From positions 21,433,105-21,497,104 of the forward strand of contig OZ020523.1 in assembly GCA_963971425.1 (NCBI GenBank): DNA of 64,000 nucleotides. The letters run 5' to 3'. The position numbers and the translations under genes are program-made. Positions 48,979 to 59,908 of the stretch are shown here, one piece after another. This stretch comes from Bryoerythrophyllum caledonicum (taxonomy: Eukaryota; Streptophyta; Bryopsida; Pottiales; Pottiaceae). The notes beneath the pieces were generated by a model. It was given only the letters and a program-made list of their open reading frames with translations. It was not told where the DNA came from and did not search any database. Within the stretch, counting starts at the first letter, position 1. The number at the start of each line of letters is the position of its first letter.

Positions 48979-49528
48979 CACTAAAATTTATGTTTAGTGT
49001 AGTGGTACGAATAGTGTACTTACCCTAGTACACTATTTGTAAAGAAGTTGACAATTGGTGTTAGCTACCAATGTCATTAATGTAACCTTCACTCAAACCC
49101 CAATCAATCCCCCAACCATTCCAGCCCATGCTTCTCTTCATTTGCAACTTTCAAATGGTCATAACTCATTCAAGACTTGTTCAAATTGGGCAAATGAGGT
49201 TTTTCATAGCATCTACATTTTCTGTAGATGCCAAAAAAACACCTCATATGTCCAATTCGGGTTTATAATGAATGAGTTGTGGCCAATTGAAGGCTGTTGA
49301 TAAGATACTCTCACAGCCCTCGACTGCTGGACCTTTTTTTACACTTCTACTATTGATACACTAAATGTGCACAAGTGAAATAATTATGTTGAAATCATAA
49401 CTAAAATTGACAAATAGTGTAGTAGTTGGCATTTAGTGTAGGGTTTTGTCACTACACTAAATGCCTCGTTTGCAATTGGTGTATGGGTTCGCATTTAGTG
49501 TATACTACACTAAACATAAATTTTAGTG
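48979..49528. mobile_element. CACTAAA-ended MITE, intact (550 bp)
   Basis: Ends CACTAAAATTTATGTTTAGTG and its complement, flanked by TA at 48977-48978 and 49529-49530. Each end also holds subterminal copies of CACTAAATG and CATTTAGTGTA in both orientations. It is the undisrupted relative of the MITE at 30446-34925. No coding capacity. Confidence 0.9.
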
Positions 49529-49539
49529 TAGCCTCCGGA

Positions 49540-49806
49540 TGAGATTAATGTGAATAAAGTGTCTGTTTGTTCCACCATTAAAGTGATGCCCACTAGACAA
49601 AGGATTAGTAGTATGGAATTACTTTCCCCTCTCGAGGATAGACACTAGAGAATAAGAAGCTCAACTCAAAGAGAGCGAGTATAGTGCATATGGTGTTGGA
49701 GGTAAAGTAATATTACATTTGGATTGGAGGTGGTTTGTTCAATTGTTATGAGGTATGTGGCTCGGGTAGGGATGTTGGACTTAAACGTCTTCTCCTACCA
49801 TTACTT
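49540..49806 (-). repeat. SINE-like tail fragment and spacer
   Basis: On the minus strand 49545-49655 reads through CCTCGAGAGGGGAAAGTAAT, TCCATACTACTAATCC and GGTGGAACAAACAGACAC, matching the module order of the SINE-like copies at 41140 and 43181. The remainder up to the LTR is unassigned. Confidence 0.6.
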
Positions 49807-49862
49807 TGACTATACATGCAGTTAGACTTACTGTAACGATCTTGTCATTACTATGGTTACTA

Positions 49863-50924
49863 CACTAATGATCACATTTAGTGTAGCATACACTAAATGC
49901 GAAGCCATACACTAAATGCGAAGCCATACACTAAATGCAAAATTAGCAATTGGTGTGTGACATAACCATACAGTAAATGTGAAAGACTACACTATATGTG
50001 AATTTCAGTAAAGATTGTAACGGATTTTATTTTACTCGTGCACATTTAGTGTATGAAAAGTAAAAAAACATAATATGTTCATTAAGACCAAAAACAACCA
50101 TTTGGAGAAAGAACGTTGATTAAATAAAACATAACTTGCAAGAAAAACAAGGAAAAAAAGAAAGAATTGCAAAAAAAATGATGAGAAATAATGAGGAGTA
50201 TTAAGAGATTCTGAGGAATATTGAGGAATATTATAGAATATTGAGGAATATAGACAATTGTAGAGAAATTTTGTAGAATTTGGAGGAATCCTAGAGAACC
50301 ATGGAGAGTTTTGAGGAATCTTGTATGAATCTTTTAGGAATCTTTTAGGAATAATTTTGTGAATCTTTTGGAGAATATTGTGAGGAATGTTGGAAAATCT
50401 TCTGGAATAATTTGAGGAATCTTGATGCATTTTGTAGATTCTTTTGAAGATTTTTAGGAACTTGTGAATCTTGAGGAATCTTGATGGATCTTGGAGGATC
50501 TTGAAAAATCTTGAAGAATCTTTGGAAATATTTAGGAGTGTTAAGGAATCTTTGGAAATTTTGAAGAATATTGCGTAGTAATATAAAAATATTGAAATAT
50601 AAGAAATGAAACATGGAATGAAAACATTGAAAGATATGCAAGAAGAAGATTGAAAAATAGGAACACATAATAGTTAATGAGAACAATTAAGTCATGACGG
50701 CTGGTAGGTGCTTCATTGGGGGTAGGGGTGGTTGATTGGGGGTAGGGTGAGTTGGACATGGGGAAAAGTCAACAAGGAGAATGAAAGTATGATAGCCACT
50801 AAGCGATTGTTTGGTGGTGTCATTAATGACATTAGCATCTAACACTAATTGCAAACTTGTTCACAAATAGTGTACTAAGGTAATTACACTATTCTCGCTC
50901 ATACACTAAATGTAATCTTTAGTG
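49863..50924. mobile_element. CACTAA-ended MITE inside the 5' LTR (1062 bp)
   Basis: Flanked by TA at 49861-49862 and 50925-50926. The 3' LTR supplies the empty site: GGTTACTAGTTTAG at about 57033, against GGTTACTA...element...TAGTTTAG here, proving TA duplication. The left subterminal region has three near-exact repeats of ATACACTAAATGCGAAGCC. The interior (about 50180-50580) is a degenerate tandem array built on GAGGAAT(C/A)TTG. Confidence 0.95.
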
Positions 50925-51116
50925 TAGTTTAGTTAGACATTTAGTTACATTCTTACTGCTACAGTTGTCAAATGACTCGTTGTATTTAACCCTTTCAAAA
51001 CTATCAATGAAGTAGGAATTTTCCAAGCTACTTGGACCTTGTCTAATCTTAAGTTTTGAACATGTTATAAGAGTGACATACCACTGATAGAAGATAGTTG
51101 ATTGAAGAGAAATTTG

Positions 51117-51452
51117 AGTTTTCCTGAAAGTCACCAAAACACACTAGATAGGTATCCCGAATCTTAAGGTCTTATGTTAGTAACTGGGACCACATGCACA
51201 TGGTGTCTTGCCTTGGGAAAGGTATGGGGGAACTATTGGTCAACCCTATGAGAACTTAAGGTACTATGGGGGAGCTTTAACTTGCATGGGGTAGGGCCCA
51301 AGAACATTGATTGCAAAGTATTTCATTGGTGGAGAAAAAGGCGATAGGAAATTTCCTCATGCTCTCTTTTTTGTTGTTTATACATCTCATACTCTCTGGC
51401 ACCATATTCCTCTTAACTTACCCATTCCGGAAGCACTTTTAGGAAAACTCTA
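51117..51452 (+). repeat. Dispersed repeat, inverted copy of 36067-36402
   Basis: Lies between the primer-binding site and the next MITE of the copia element. It starts GAGTTTTCCTGAAAGTCACC and ends AGGAAAACTCTATTGG. Its ends show a short inverted match (GAGTTTTCC / GGAAAACTC), so it may be a small TIR element in its own right. No coding function can be assigned. Confidence 0.75.
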
Positions 51453-51535
51453 TTGGTAAAAAGGAGTTAGTGAGTTGAGAAAGTCAAGTGCACGGTGAGA
51501 GAACATTGTAAGAAGCAGTGAAACAACTTAGACTA

Positions 51536-52083
51536 CACAAAAATTTATGTTTAGTGTAGTGGTACGAATAGTGTACTTACCCTAGTACACTATTTGTAAA
51601 GAAGTTGACAATTGGTGTTAGCTACCAATGTCATTAATGTAACCTTCACTCAAACCCCAATCAATCCCACAATCATTCCTGCCCATGCTTCTCTTCATTT
51701 GCAACTTTCAAATGGTCATAACTCATTCAAAATTTGTTCAAATTGGGCAAATGAGGTGTTTTCAGCATCTAAATTTTCTGTAGATGCCAAAAAAACACCT
51801 CATATGTCCAATTCGGGTTTATAATGAATGAGTTGTGGCCAATTGAAGGCTGTTGATAAGATACTCTCACAGCCCTCGGCTGCTCGACCTTTTTAATACT
51901 TCTACTATTGATACACTAAATGTGCACAAGTGAAATAATTATGTTGAAATCATAACTAAAATTGACAAATAGTGTAGTAGTTGGCATTTAGTGTAGGATT
52001 TTGTCACTACACTAAATGCCTCGTTTGCAATTGGTGTATGGGTTTGCATTTAGTGTATACTACACTAAACATAAATATTAGTG
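51536..52083. mobile_element. CACTAAA-ended MITE in the copia leader (548 bp)
   Basis: Third member of the 550-bp subfamily, flanked by TA at 51534-51535 and 52084-52085. The left end has one change (CACAAAAATTTATG). The interior follows the copies at 48979 and 30446, including CCCATGCTTCTCTTCATTTG and AACACCTCATATGTCC. Confidence 0.9.
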
Positions 52084-52089
52084 TAGTGT

Positions 52090-52483
52090 GACTTTGGTTG
52101 AGTACAACTCCCAAGAAAATGTCATGTAGTATTCAAAAAGTGTTCAACACTTGCTATGATGATAACTATGAGCTATATCATGATTAGCAATATAGAACGG
52201 ACCATATTCCATGGTACCATGACAGTGGTGCCAAGGCGCATATAGCGGGTGACTTACAAAAGCTAGATAGCCAACTTAGTGTGCCTCGTAGCAACGTTGA
52301 CACCAAGACTGGTGGTGGTGAATCTCACACAGTGATGGGCACAGAAAATTCTACTCTACACATTGGCACATGAGAAATAGAGCTTGAGAACATTCAATAT
52401 GTCCCTAGAATGAAGAAGAACTTGGTGTTAGTTGGTTCAATTGGGGATATAAGCCATACAATCATGTTCACGGCATTCCACTA
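52090..52483 (+). pseudogene. Copia protease region remnant
   Basis: The plus-strand translation includes WYHDSGAKAHIAGD, the copia protease active-site region (family WYxDSGAxxHxT), followed by ENIQYVPRMKKNLVLVGSI, the usual lead-in to the pre-integrase segment. Stops occur between motifs. The frame is broken at 52483 by a MITE and resumes after 53961 as VLNGTKVVAKG. Confidence 0.8.
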
Positions 52484-53959
52484 CACTAAATATCACTTTT
52501 AGTGTAGGATCACGAATAGTGTACTTACCTTTGTACACTATTTGTGAATATGTTTACAAATAGTGTTAGCCACCAAAATCATCAATGATACCCCAATCAA
52601 CCAACTACCCGGCTGCCATGCCTTAATTGACCACCTACCCTCATTCTCAATCCCATATTATCCCTTCTTGCCTTTGCAGATTTCATCACTCTTGGACTTT
52701 GATGTTGCATTCAAGAAACTTTGCATCTTTGAATTTACATGTGTGAGGTGAGCCTGGTCTTGGGATTATCTACTCTTCGGGTTAGGCAAGATTTTCAGGG
52801 TTCCATGATGGTCCCAAGCTTCCATGCTTCCAGAGTTCTTGACGATGTGCAGGTATTTTCTGCCCATATTTTATAATGCCCTAAAGTTATTTTTCTGATT
52901 CCCATTTTTAAATTTCCAGTGGGGGATTTCTTAGCAACAAAATTATTTCTGGTCGTTTGTTTTTGAACCCCTTACTTTTTCATCCACTTACTTATTCTAA
53001 CCCTTACTTTTTCAACCCCTTATTTTTCACCCACTTACTTTTTCTAACCCTTACTTTTTCAACCCCTTACTTTTTCTAATCCTTACTTTTTCACCCACTT
53101 ACTTTTTCACCCACTTACTTTTTCTAACCCTTACTTTTTCAACCCCTTACTTTTTCACCCACTTACTTTTTCTAACCCTTACTTTTTCAACTCCTTACTT
53201 TTTCAAACCCTTATTTTTTCAACCCCTTACTTTTCCTAACCCTTATTTTTTAATCCCTTACTTTTTCAAATCCTTATTTTTTTCAAATATTTTGTTTTTC
53301 AACTGTCTTCTATCTCAAATGTTTTCTTTCTAATTCTTTTACTTTTGTAGTACTTTATTTTTTAAGCACTTTTTTAAAAGAGTACTTTTGAAAAAGTTTA
53401 CTTTTTCAATGTGGTCATATTTCAAAAGCTCCATTTTTCAATCATATACTTCTAAAAAGTTTTGTGTTTCTATTATTTATTTTTTGAAATGAACATTTTT
53501 CAAATGTCTCCTTTTCAAATGTATATTTATTCAAATGTTTATTTCTTTAATTATTTCCATTTTCAATATTTTCCAATCTTCTATTTTCAGATGTTTCCTT
53601 TTTTTTCAATTCCACTTTTCTTCCATATCTAGATTCTTCTCTCAATCTTTTATTTTCCAAATCAATTTTTGGTGTTCATTCCATTCTAAATTCTATTTTA
53701 TCCAAATGTTGTTTTTTTTCTAAATGTATTTAAATCTTTGTCGCTTCTTATACTCAAAATGTACACATAATCTTCTTCTATCTTGATACACTAAATGTGC
53801 ACAAGTGAAAAAATTTGTACTGCAATCTTAAGTGGAATTCACAAATAGTGTAGTAGTTGGCATTTAGTGTTATGATTTGTCACTACACTAATTGCCGAGT
53901 TCACAATTAGTGTACGGGTTCGCTTTTAGTGTCCACTACACTAAAAGTGATATTTAGTG
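52484..53959. mobile_element. CACTAAA-ended MITE carrying a T-rich minisatellite (1476 bp)
   Basis: Ends CACTAAATATCACTTTTAGTG (left) and, reverse-complemented, CACTAAATATCACTTTTAGTG on the right, with TA at 52482-52483 and 53960-53961. It splits the copia protease/pre-integrase reading frame. The interior from 52960 to 53290 is a variable tandem repeat of CTTACTTTTTC(A/T)(A/C)CCC units, about 17 bp each, grading into T-rich sequence. Confidence 0.9.
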
Positions 53960-53961
53960 TA

Positions 53962-56400
53962 CTAGGTGCTGAATGGAACCAAAGTGGTTGCTAAGGGCCT
54001 TAGAGACTCGCGCAATGCACTCTACCTCTTCCTAGAGTATCCTCAGGCTCTCACTGCAAAGACAAGCAACAAAACTGATCTTGGGCACCGAAGGTTGGGT
54101 CACCTGGGATACTCCAACCTTAGCTACGTCATGTCTGGATCACAACACATCAACAGTCTCCCGCACATTGACGTGAAGAGCCGCGTCTGCGGATGCTGCT
54201 TCGCAAGCTGTCACCATCAACAACTCTTTCTTTGAAGATCAAAGATGGAAGCAACTAAGCTAGATGGACGAGTCCACTCTGATGTCATTGGCCTCATTCA
54301 ACGAGCGTCGCTTAGAGGCTCCATGTACGAAGTGGTATTCACTGACAATTTTTTGCGCAAAAGTTAGGTCTATCTTTTGAAATTTAAATGCGAGACTTAC
54401 AAAAATTTTAGAGCTTTCAAAACCAAACATGATGTAGAAACAAGAAATTAAATGAAAGTTTTCAAATCCAACCGGGGAGGAGAGTACATGTCAGACTACG
54501 TGAAGCTTTAATGCTTACGCAATGCAATACGATGCAAATTGATCTAGGCAAAGACATCGGAGCAATACATGCTCTTCTGTCTCAGAGCGCCGCAACCGGA
54601 CATTGATGGAGCATGCTAGGAGCATTGCCTTCGACTGAAGTTGCCACTTTTTCTTCAGACAAAGGTTGTGAGCATGGCCAACTTCTTCATAAATCACAGC
54701 CCGACAAGAGCAAACTTGGGCGTTCCACTTGAGGCAAAATACACAAGTGAAATTTGAATTTTTCTGGTAGTATCGCCCATGTACATGTGCCCGATAGTGA
54801 CAAATAGAAACTAGACAACAAATCACGCACTTGTATGTTTGATGGTTACAATGAAGAGTCAAAAGCCTATCGGCTTTATAATCGAATCAGCAGGAAAATT
54901 GTTATAAGTCGAGACATTGTGTTTTTGATGAGGCGCAGGTGGGCTATCACCACCTGAACGTGCTACAACCTGGCGATACGCTTTCCTCACTGCAACCATC
55001 CTTGCCAACACCGGTCAATCTCACATCTCCGCCATCAACAACGACACCTGCTCACCTTGAAAGTGTCGATTAGGAGGCCTCTAGCTCTCCGTTCTAACAA
55101 GAGAACAAGCAATCATCTAAGAGTGAAGAGCCGTCACCAAGTGAAGCACCTACGACAGTTGGCAGGGGCTCACCAACCCAGCTCAGTAGAGCTCAATGTG
55201 TCCGCAGTAGGCACCCTCTTGACGCCACAACTGCCCAACGCAACAACAACGAGAATCTGTCTCACCGCTATCCTTGACATGAGAGGCGACCCTCAACCCG
55301 CCTCCGTGACCACTGGACGCTGATGAGCAAACTCATGGAAGAACTTGCTACATATCAAGATGCGGTTCAAGACAAGGGATGGCAAGAAGCAATTGCTAAG
55401 GAAATTGATTAGTCCTCAAGAACAAAACTTGGGATATTTTGACAGGCAAGCTGATCAACAACCAATCATAGCAAAGTGGCTGTTCAAAGTAAAGCACAAT
55501 GGCAATCAACAGAAGTTGAAAGCCAGAATCATTGCCCGTGGCTTCCAATAGAGAGAGGGCGTGGATTTCCAGGACATCTTCATCCAGTCGACCATCCGCA
55601 CCGTCTTCGCCCTTGTTGTCGCAAACAACTAGTTCCTCTCCCAGCTCAACGCCATCACTGCTTTTCTAAATGGAAAATTAGATGAAACGGTCCTCATGGA
55701 GATCCCTAAGGGATTTCCGGCGTAGGAAATCCATCCAAAGTATGTAGAGTCAAATGAGCCCTGCATGGACTGAAGCAAACTCCCAAAGCGTGATACATGC
55801 ACATAGATGCATGGCTTGTATTGCAAGGATTGGCACGCAACAACTTCGATCCCTATCTCTACTTTAGTACACAAAACGAAAAAAGAATCATCGTCTTCTT
55901 GTATGTGGACAATCTCCTTCTGACAAGTGACAACTCCGAGCGGATCACAAAGCTCGAAGCCGCGTTCAAAAATGAATTTGCCATGACAGATCTTGGAGAT
56001 GCCAACGTTTACTAAGGAACATAAATAGGTCTGTTGAAAGAAAGGATTGTCATCACGCAAACCACCTACATCAAACGCCTCGTGCGGAAGTTCAACCTCC
56101 TCAATTGCAACTCAAACCGTGTGCCAATGGATCCACATGTCGTACAACAGCAACACACAAGAACACACGTTATTGATCCGATGCCATACGAGTAGTTGGT
56201 GGGAAGCCTTATCTACCTTACAAATTGAAGACCCGACATATCATAGTGTGTCAGTTGTGTTGCAAAGTATACGGAAAAACTCGAGGAAGCTCACTTCCAA
56301 GCAACAAAAAAGATCTTGCGTTACCTTAGTGGCACAATGGAGTATGGATTGTTCTCTCCATGAGCCACCTCTAGCTCCTATCACACCTTTGTTGATGTAG
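53962..56400 (+). pseudogene. Copia integrase, reverse transcriptase and RNase H remnants
   Basis: Pre-integrase: TDLGHRRLGHLGYSNLSYV (53966-54235). C-terminal integrase side: FDGYNEESKAYRLYNRISRK and ISRDIVFDE near 54840-54930. Reverse transcriptase: WLFKVKHNGNQQKLKARIIA, then REGVDFQDIF, NAITAFLNGKLDETVLMEIP and FLYVDNLLLTSDN, which contains the YVDN active site (family YVDD). RNase H side: KKILRYLSGTMEYGLFSP near 56310. Multiple stops, many where Trp or Gln codons are expected, and frame changes make it inactive. Confidence 0.85.
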
Positions 56401-57255
56401 ACTAGGGGAGGGACCTTGATACTTAAAAATTGACCTCACCCCTGCCTTATCCCAAGTTCTCCGCTAATTGGCTTAGTGCAAGAGTAGTGCCTCCTCCTCC
56501 TCAAACCTAATCTTAATCCAGCTCGGTGTCCGCCAACCATAGATCCAGAGTGCCTTTCACGTACTCTTGTGCTTGAAGTGGGGCATAAGAGGGTTTGGCT
56601 TCCCAGCACAATTGTCCCACCACTCCTACGGGCTTTGGAAATACTACAGCTGAGCTCGTCATCTTTATTTGCGTCCTGCAAAATCCAACTTGGACTAGCT
56701 TCGACACGTCTCATCGGCTCCGGCTGAGACCCACGCTCTGACCTTGTCAGCCACCAAAAGTTGTAGTCCAAGACTCCATCACAAACCCGACGCACGATAA
56801 CCATCAGCAGCCAGCACATGAGCAACAAGATTTTGACCTGCACGTCATCAGGACCCCATCAACTCATTATGATTGCGGCAGACTTACACCCTCACCGTTG
56901 ACAAACGCTATATGTTGTCCCAGATCTCCACCATCGCCTGTGATGCCGGACGCACTCGTGACATCCTCCATTGTTTGATTGTACATACAGCTAGACTTAC
57001 TGTTACGATCTTGTCATTACTGTTACACTATGGTTACTAGTTTAGTTAGGCATTCACTTACATTCTTACTCTTGTAGCTATCAAAGGACTTGCTGTATTT
57101 AACCCTTTCAAAACTATCAATGAAGTAGTAATTTTCGGAGCCACTTGGACCTTGTCTTATCTCAAGTTTTCAACGAGGAATTGGTTGTTCCCTAGTCTTC
57201 TTTTATGAAGGAGAATAGACATGGTGTATTGGATAGCAATGGTGTTAATATTTTT

Positions 57256-58440
57256 TTAAATGATTTCAATTGAGATATTTGGAATTTTGAATATGTCTTC
57301 AATGGATTTCATTAAAAGGATGTAGGTAGTAGCTTTGGTTGTGGCAGTAATTACTAGTAGTGGGTCCACTTTCCAGCCTATTGTACTAATGTTGTTTAGA
57401 AGGGGTTGATATTTGTTTATCATTTGTTCAATTGTGTTTGATGAGGATCTGTTGTTACTACATGTGAATTCTATGAATTGTATGGTGATGTTTGGATTGG
57501 GGGCATTTGGCGGGGGTGGTTGTATGGTATGTTGGAAACACATATAAGATATGGTTTAAACCTAGTGTTGCAGTGGCATCTTTGTGTTCCTCAAGTACAC
57601 GGAATTAGCCATGGTGGGATTGTTATTTCAGATGGATTGTTGTAAAATACACCAACGTTCATTAAAATAAGGCATCATGTATTACTATGAAATACAAGTA
57701 GTTTTCTAATTTTCTATATTGCCTTCTTGTGTCTTTTGACTATTAGTGAGTGTATGTGATGTTGGCACTCGAGTAATTCATGTAACCAAGTATTAGATTT
57801 CGTGGAATTGTAGATGGGGCATGTGATGGGAGGGTATCTTTTTAGGTCGAAAGAATAGTTGTTTTTTGGTATTTCCCATATATTGGCTTGTCATAAATTC
57901 TATGATACATGTTTCTTTATGAGTCCATGATAAGGAGATTTGTCCAAAAGTGGTTGGAGAGTCTGTTGTCAATGTCTTTATTCCTCGTCCAATTTTCTCT
58001 GTTTGGAAAATTTTGAGCTAATTGAGATAGGTTGTTATAAAGATCATGGTTTTTAAGGTATTTAAATAGAATCCTTACAAGGCCTTTATTTGGGGTGTTG
58101 CCGATGGATGATCATTCATATTTTTGATAGTAGTGTGGTGTTGTGTGTGCATGTTTGTATGTGTGTTTGGCTCATCTATGTTCTTTGTCCCTTCCTGTTT
58201 TGGCTAATTAGTCCGCTTGTTCATTTCGATCAATGTTGACATGGGCCCTTATTTTTTTGTAAGTTTGTGGATTGTGTACATGATTGTAACATTTGTACCA
58301 TTGAGGTGAGAATGGTTTTGTCCAGATGGATGTTGTATTTATGTATTAAGGAGATATAGTACATTAATGCACTCTTTAAAGATGTACCCAGGTTCTTCTG
58401 GAATAAGAATGGTAACAATAGTCCCAGTCATCTTGGTTCA
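57256..58440 (-). pseudogene. LINE-like remnant (RNase H and downstream region)
   Basis: On the minus strand near 58250-58190 one frame reads AHVNIDRNEQAD, a stop, then LAKTG, which resembles the end of the RNase H domain in plant LINEs. Downstream, 57256-57543 is open and includes IQFIEFTCSNNRSS, IGWKVDPLLVITATTKAT and MKSIEDIFKIP, a segment I associate with LINE-encoded proteins of non-seed plants. Frame changes separate the parts. Family assignment is from memory of motifs only. Confidence 0.5.
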
Positions 58441-59908
58441 CACAAGGTCCAAATGATATTTTACTTTTGGTTTTTGTACAATGCATTCCTGTTCTAATTC
58501 ACGTCAAAATAAGGCCCTTTTTCCAATAACTAACTGTTGGATTTATTCAATGAAAGATTTGCACATGTGGATTTGTATGAAGAATAAGACTTTTGTATGA
58601 ACTTTCAACCTTCTTTCCTACTTATTTTTCTTCTAAATTACATGTATCATCTTTGATTCCGGTCATTGTGCAAAAAAAAGAAAAAAGTACTTCCCTTCTT
58701 CTCTACTTGTGGATGTAAAAAGTGATTTTGCTCTTTATTTTTGTACTTTTCCTCCTTGAAGAAATAATAAATGATCCTCACACTGACCTGTTTGAGTAGA
58801 AAATTTACAGAAGATTGAAATTCACAAAAGAACAAACTATACGTAATGGACATGATAAGAGAGAATGGAAAGCGTGGTGTGGAAGGAGCACCCATCAAAG
58901 CATGAAAAAAGGAACGCTGACGTGGTGCTGACGTGGCAAAGGACGGCGGGAAACACGACCTTGCCGCCATCCACCGTGCCACATCAGCAAGGGGGCGGCG
59001 CGGCAGGCGCGCGGTGCCCTTCGCCACCCTTGCGCGTTGCGTCCTTTCCCGTCACACCCCCACACCCACCACTCCCAGCCACCCTTCCGTAGATTCCTCG
59101 CCCTCAAGTCTACCACTTTTAGTGTCCGGTTTACGTCCTATGCCCGGTTTGGGCGCCTTCCGCCGCTCCCTCCTTCTTCCTCGTTTTGCACGTCTGTCTG
59201 TGTGTGTTCGTGTGGTGTATGCGTGCGAATTTCGGTCCGCACTCTCGCCATCGCTGCTACGGAACGCTTCTTGCGGAATTCTCCCGACTTTCTGCGACCT
59301 GTAAGTGCATGCTCATGGCGACAACCTCATGTGCTCGCGCTGTCTCTTCTTTTCTGTCATTAGCTTACCGCTCTTTTTTTTCTTCGCCCAGCGCGAATTT
59401 TTAACAGATTTGTAGTCCGCTAGGGTTTTTTGTTTTTTCGGTTTCTTTTTAGTTTTTAGTTTTAAGGTTTCGAAGGGCGTCGGGTTTGGTGTGGGTCGTT
59501 TTCAAGTGTTTTTAGGGCTTGTCGTGTCGGTACGAGGTTGTTGGTTCATTTGGAGTGATGTGAGTGATTGCAGCAGGGAGAACTGACAGAGCGCCTGTCT
59601 CTCTCTTGGCGCTTTAATCTGTTACCGGTATGTGGGTTTATTTGGAGAGTCTACAGTTTGTGTTTTTGAGTCTGGTTGCACTCATTCAGACGATTAGTTA
59701 GTTGAGCGATTTTTTATGGGAAGGTGCAGTCCAGTCTTTGCGACTGAGGAGCTTCTCTTTTGGTCTTGGCGGAGTCAACTATGTGAGGTTAGGGTACGTG
59801 GTGTAGGCGATGGTGTTTGACCTGGTTTCGTTCGTCTTTTCAGATAATTTTCTAGACCAATTTCCTGAAAGGTAGTGGAGAGGTGCTAGCAACACGGATC
59901 TGGACATC
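58441..59908. other. Upstream region and 5' leader of anamorsin
   Basis: GC-rich from about 58,900 to 59,320, then T-rich with GTAAG- and CAG-like sites, consistent with promoter and untranslated leader, possibly with a 5' UTR intron. Open frames at 58865-59404 overlap in all phases and have no domain. Confidence 0.45.

Larger units (their letters stand above)
49807..57174 (+). mobile_element. Ty1/copia LTR retrotransposon, decayed, with nested insertions
   Basis: 5' LTR from TG at 49807 to CA at 51062, interrupted by a 1062-bp MITE; 3' LTR about 56976-57174. Without the MITE the LTRs are about 192 and 199 bp and align along their length (TACATRCAGYTAGACTTACT, ACGATCTTGTCATTACT, TTTAACCCTTTCAAAACT). 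A primer-binding site resembling initiator Met-tRNA complement (TGTTATAAGAGT) follows the 5' LTR at 51063. Inside are protease, integrase, reverse transcriptase and RNase H remnants in copia order, with many stops. No intact target duplication is visible. MITEs at 49863, 51536 and 52484 and the repeat at 51117 were inserted later. Confidence 0.9.

Noticed and set aside
48979..49528. En/Spm (CACTA) superfamily assignment from the CACTA ends
   Set aside because: The LTR empty site and all flanks show a 2-bp TA duplication, not the 3-bp duplication typical of CACTA elements.
58865..59404. Coding gene upstream of anamorsin
   Set aside because: Overlapping open frames in several phases reflect GC-rich promoter and leader sequence; no domain or splice-supported model was found.
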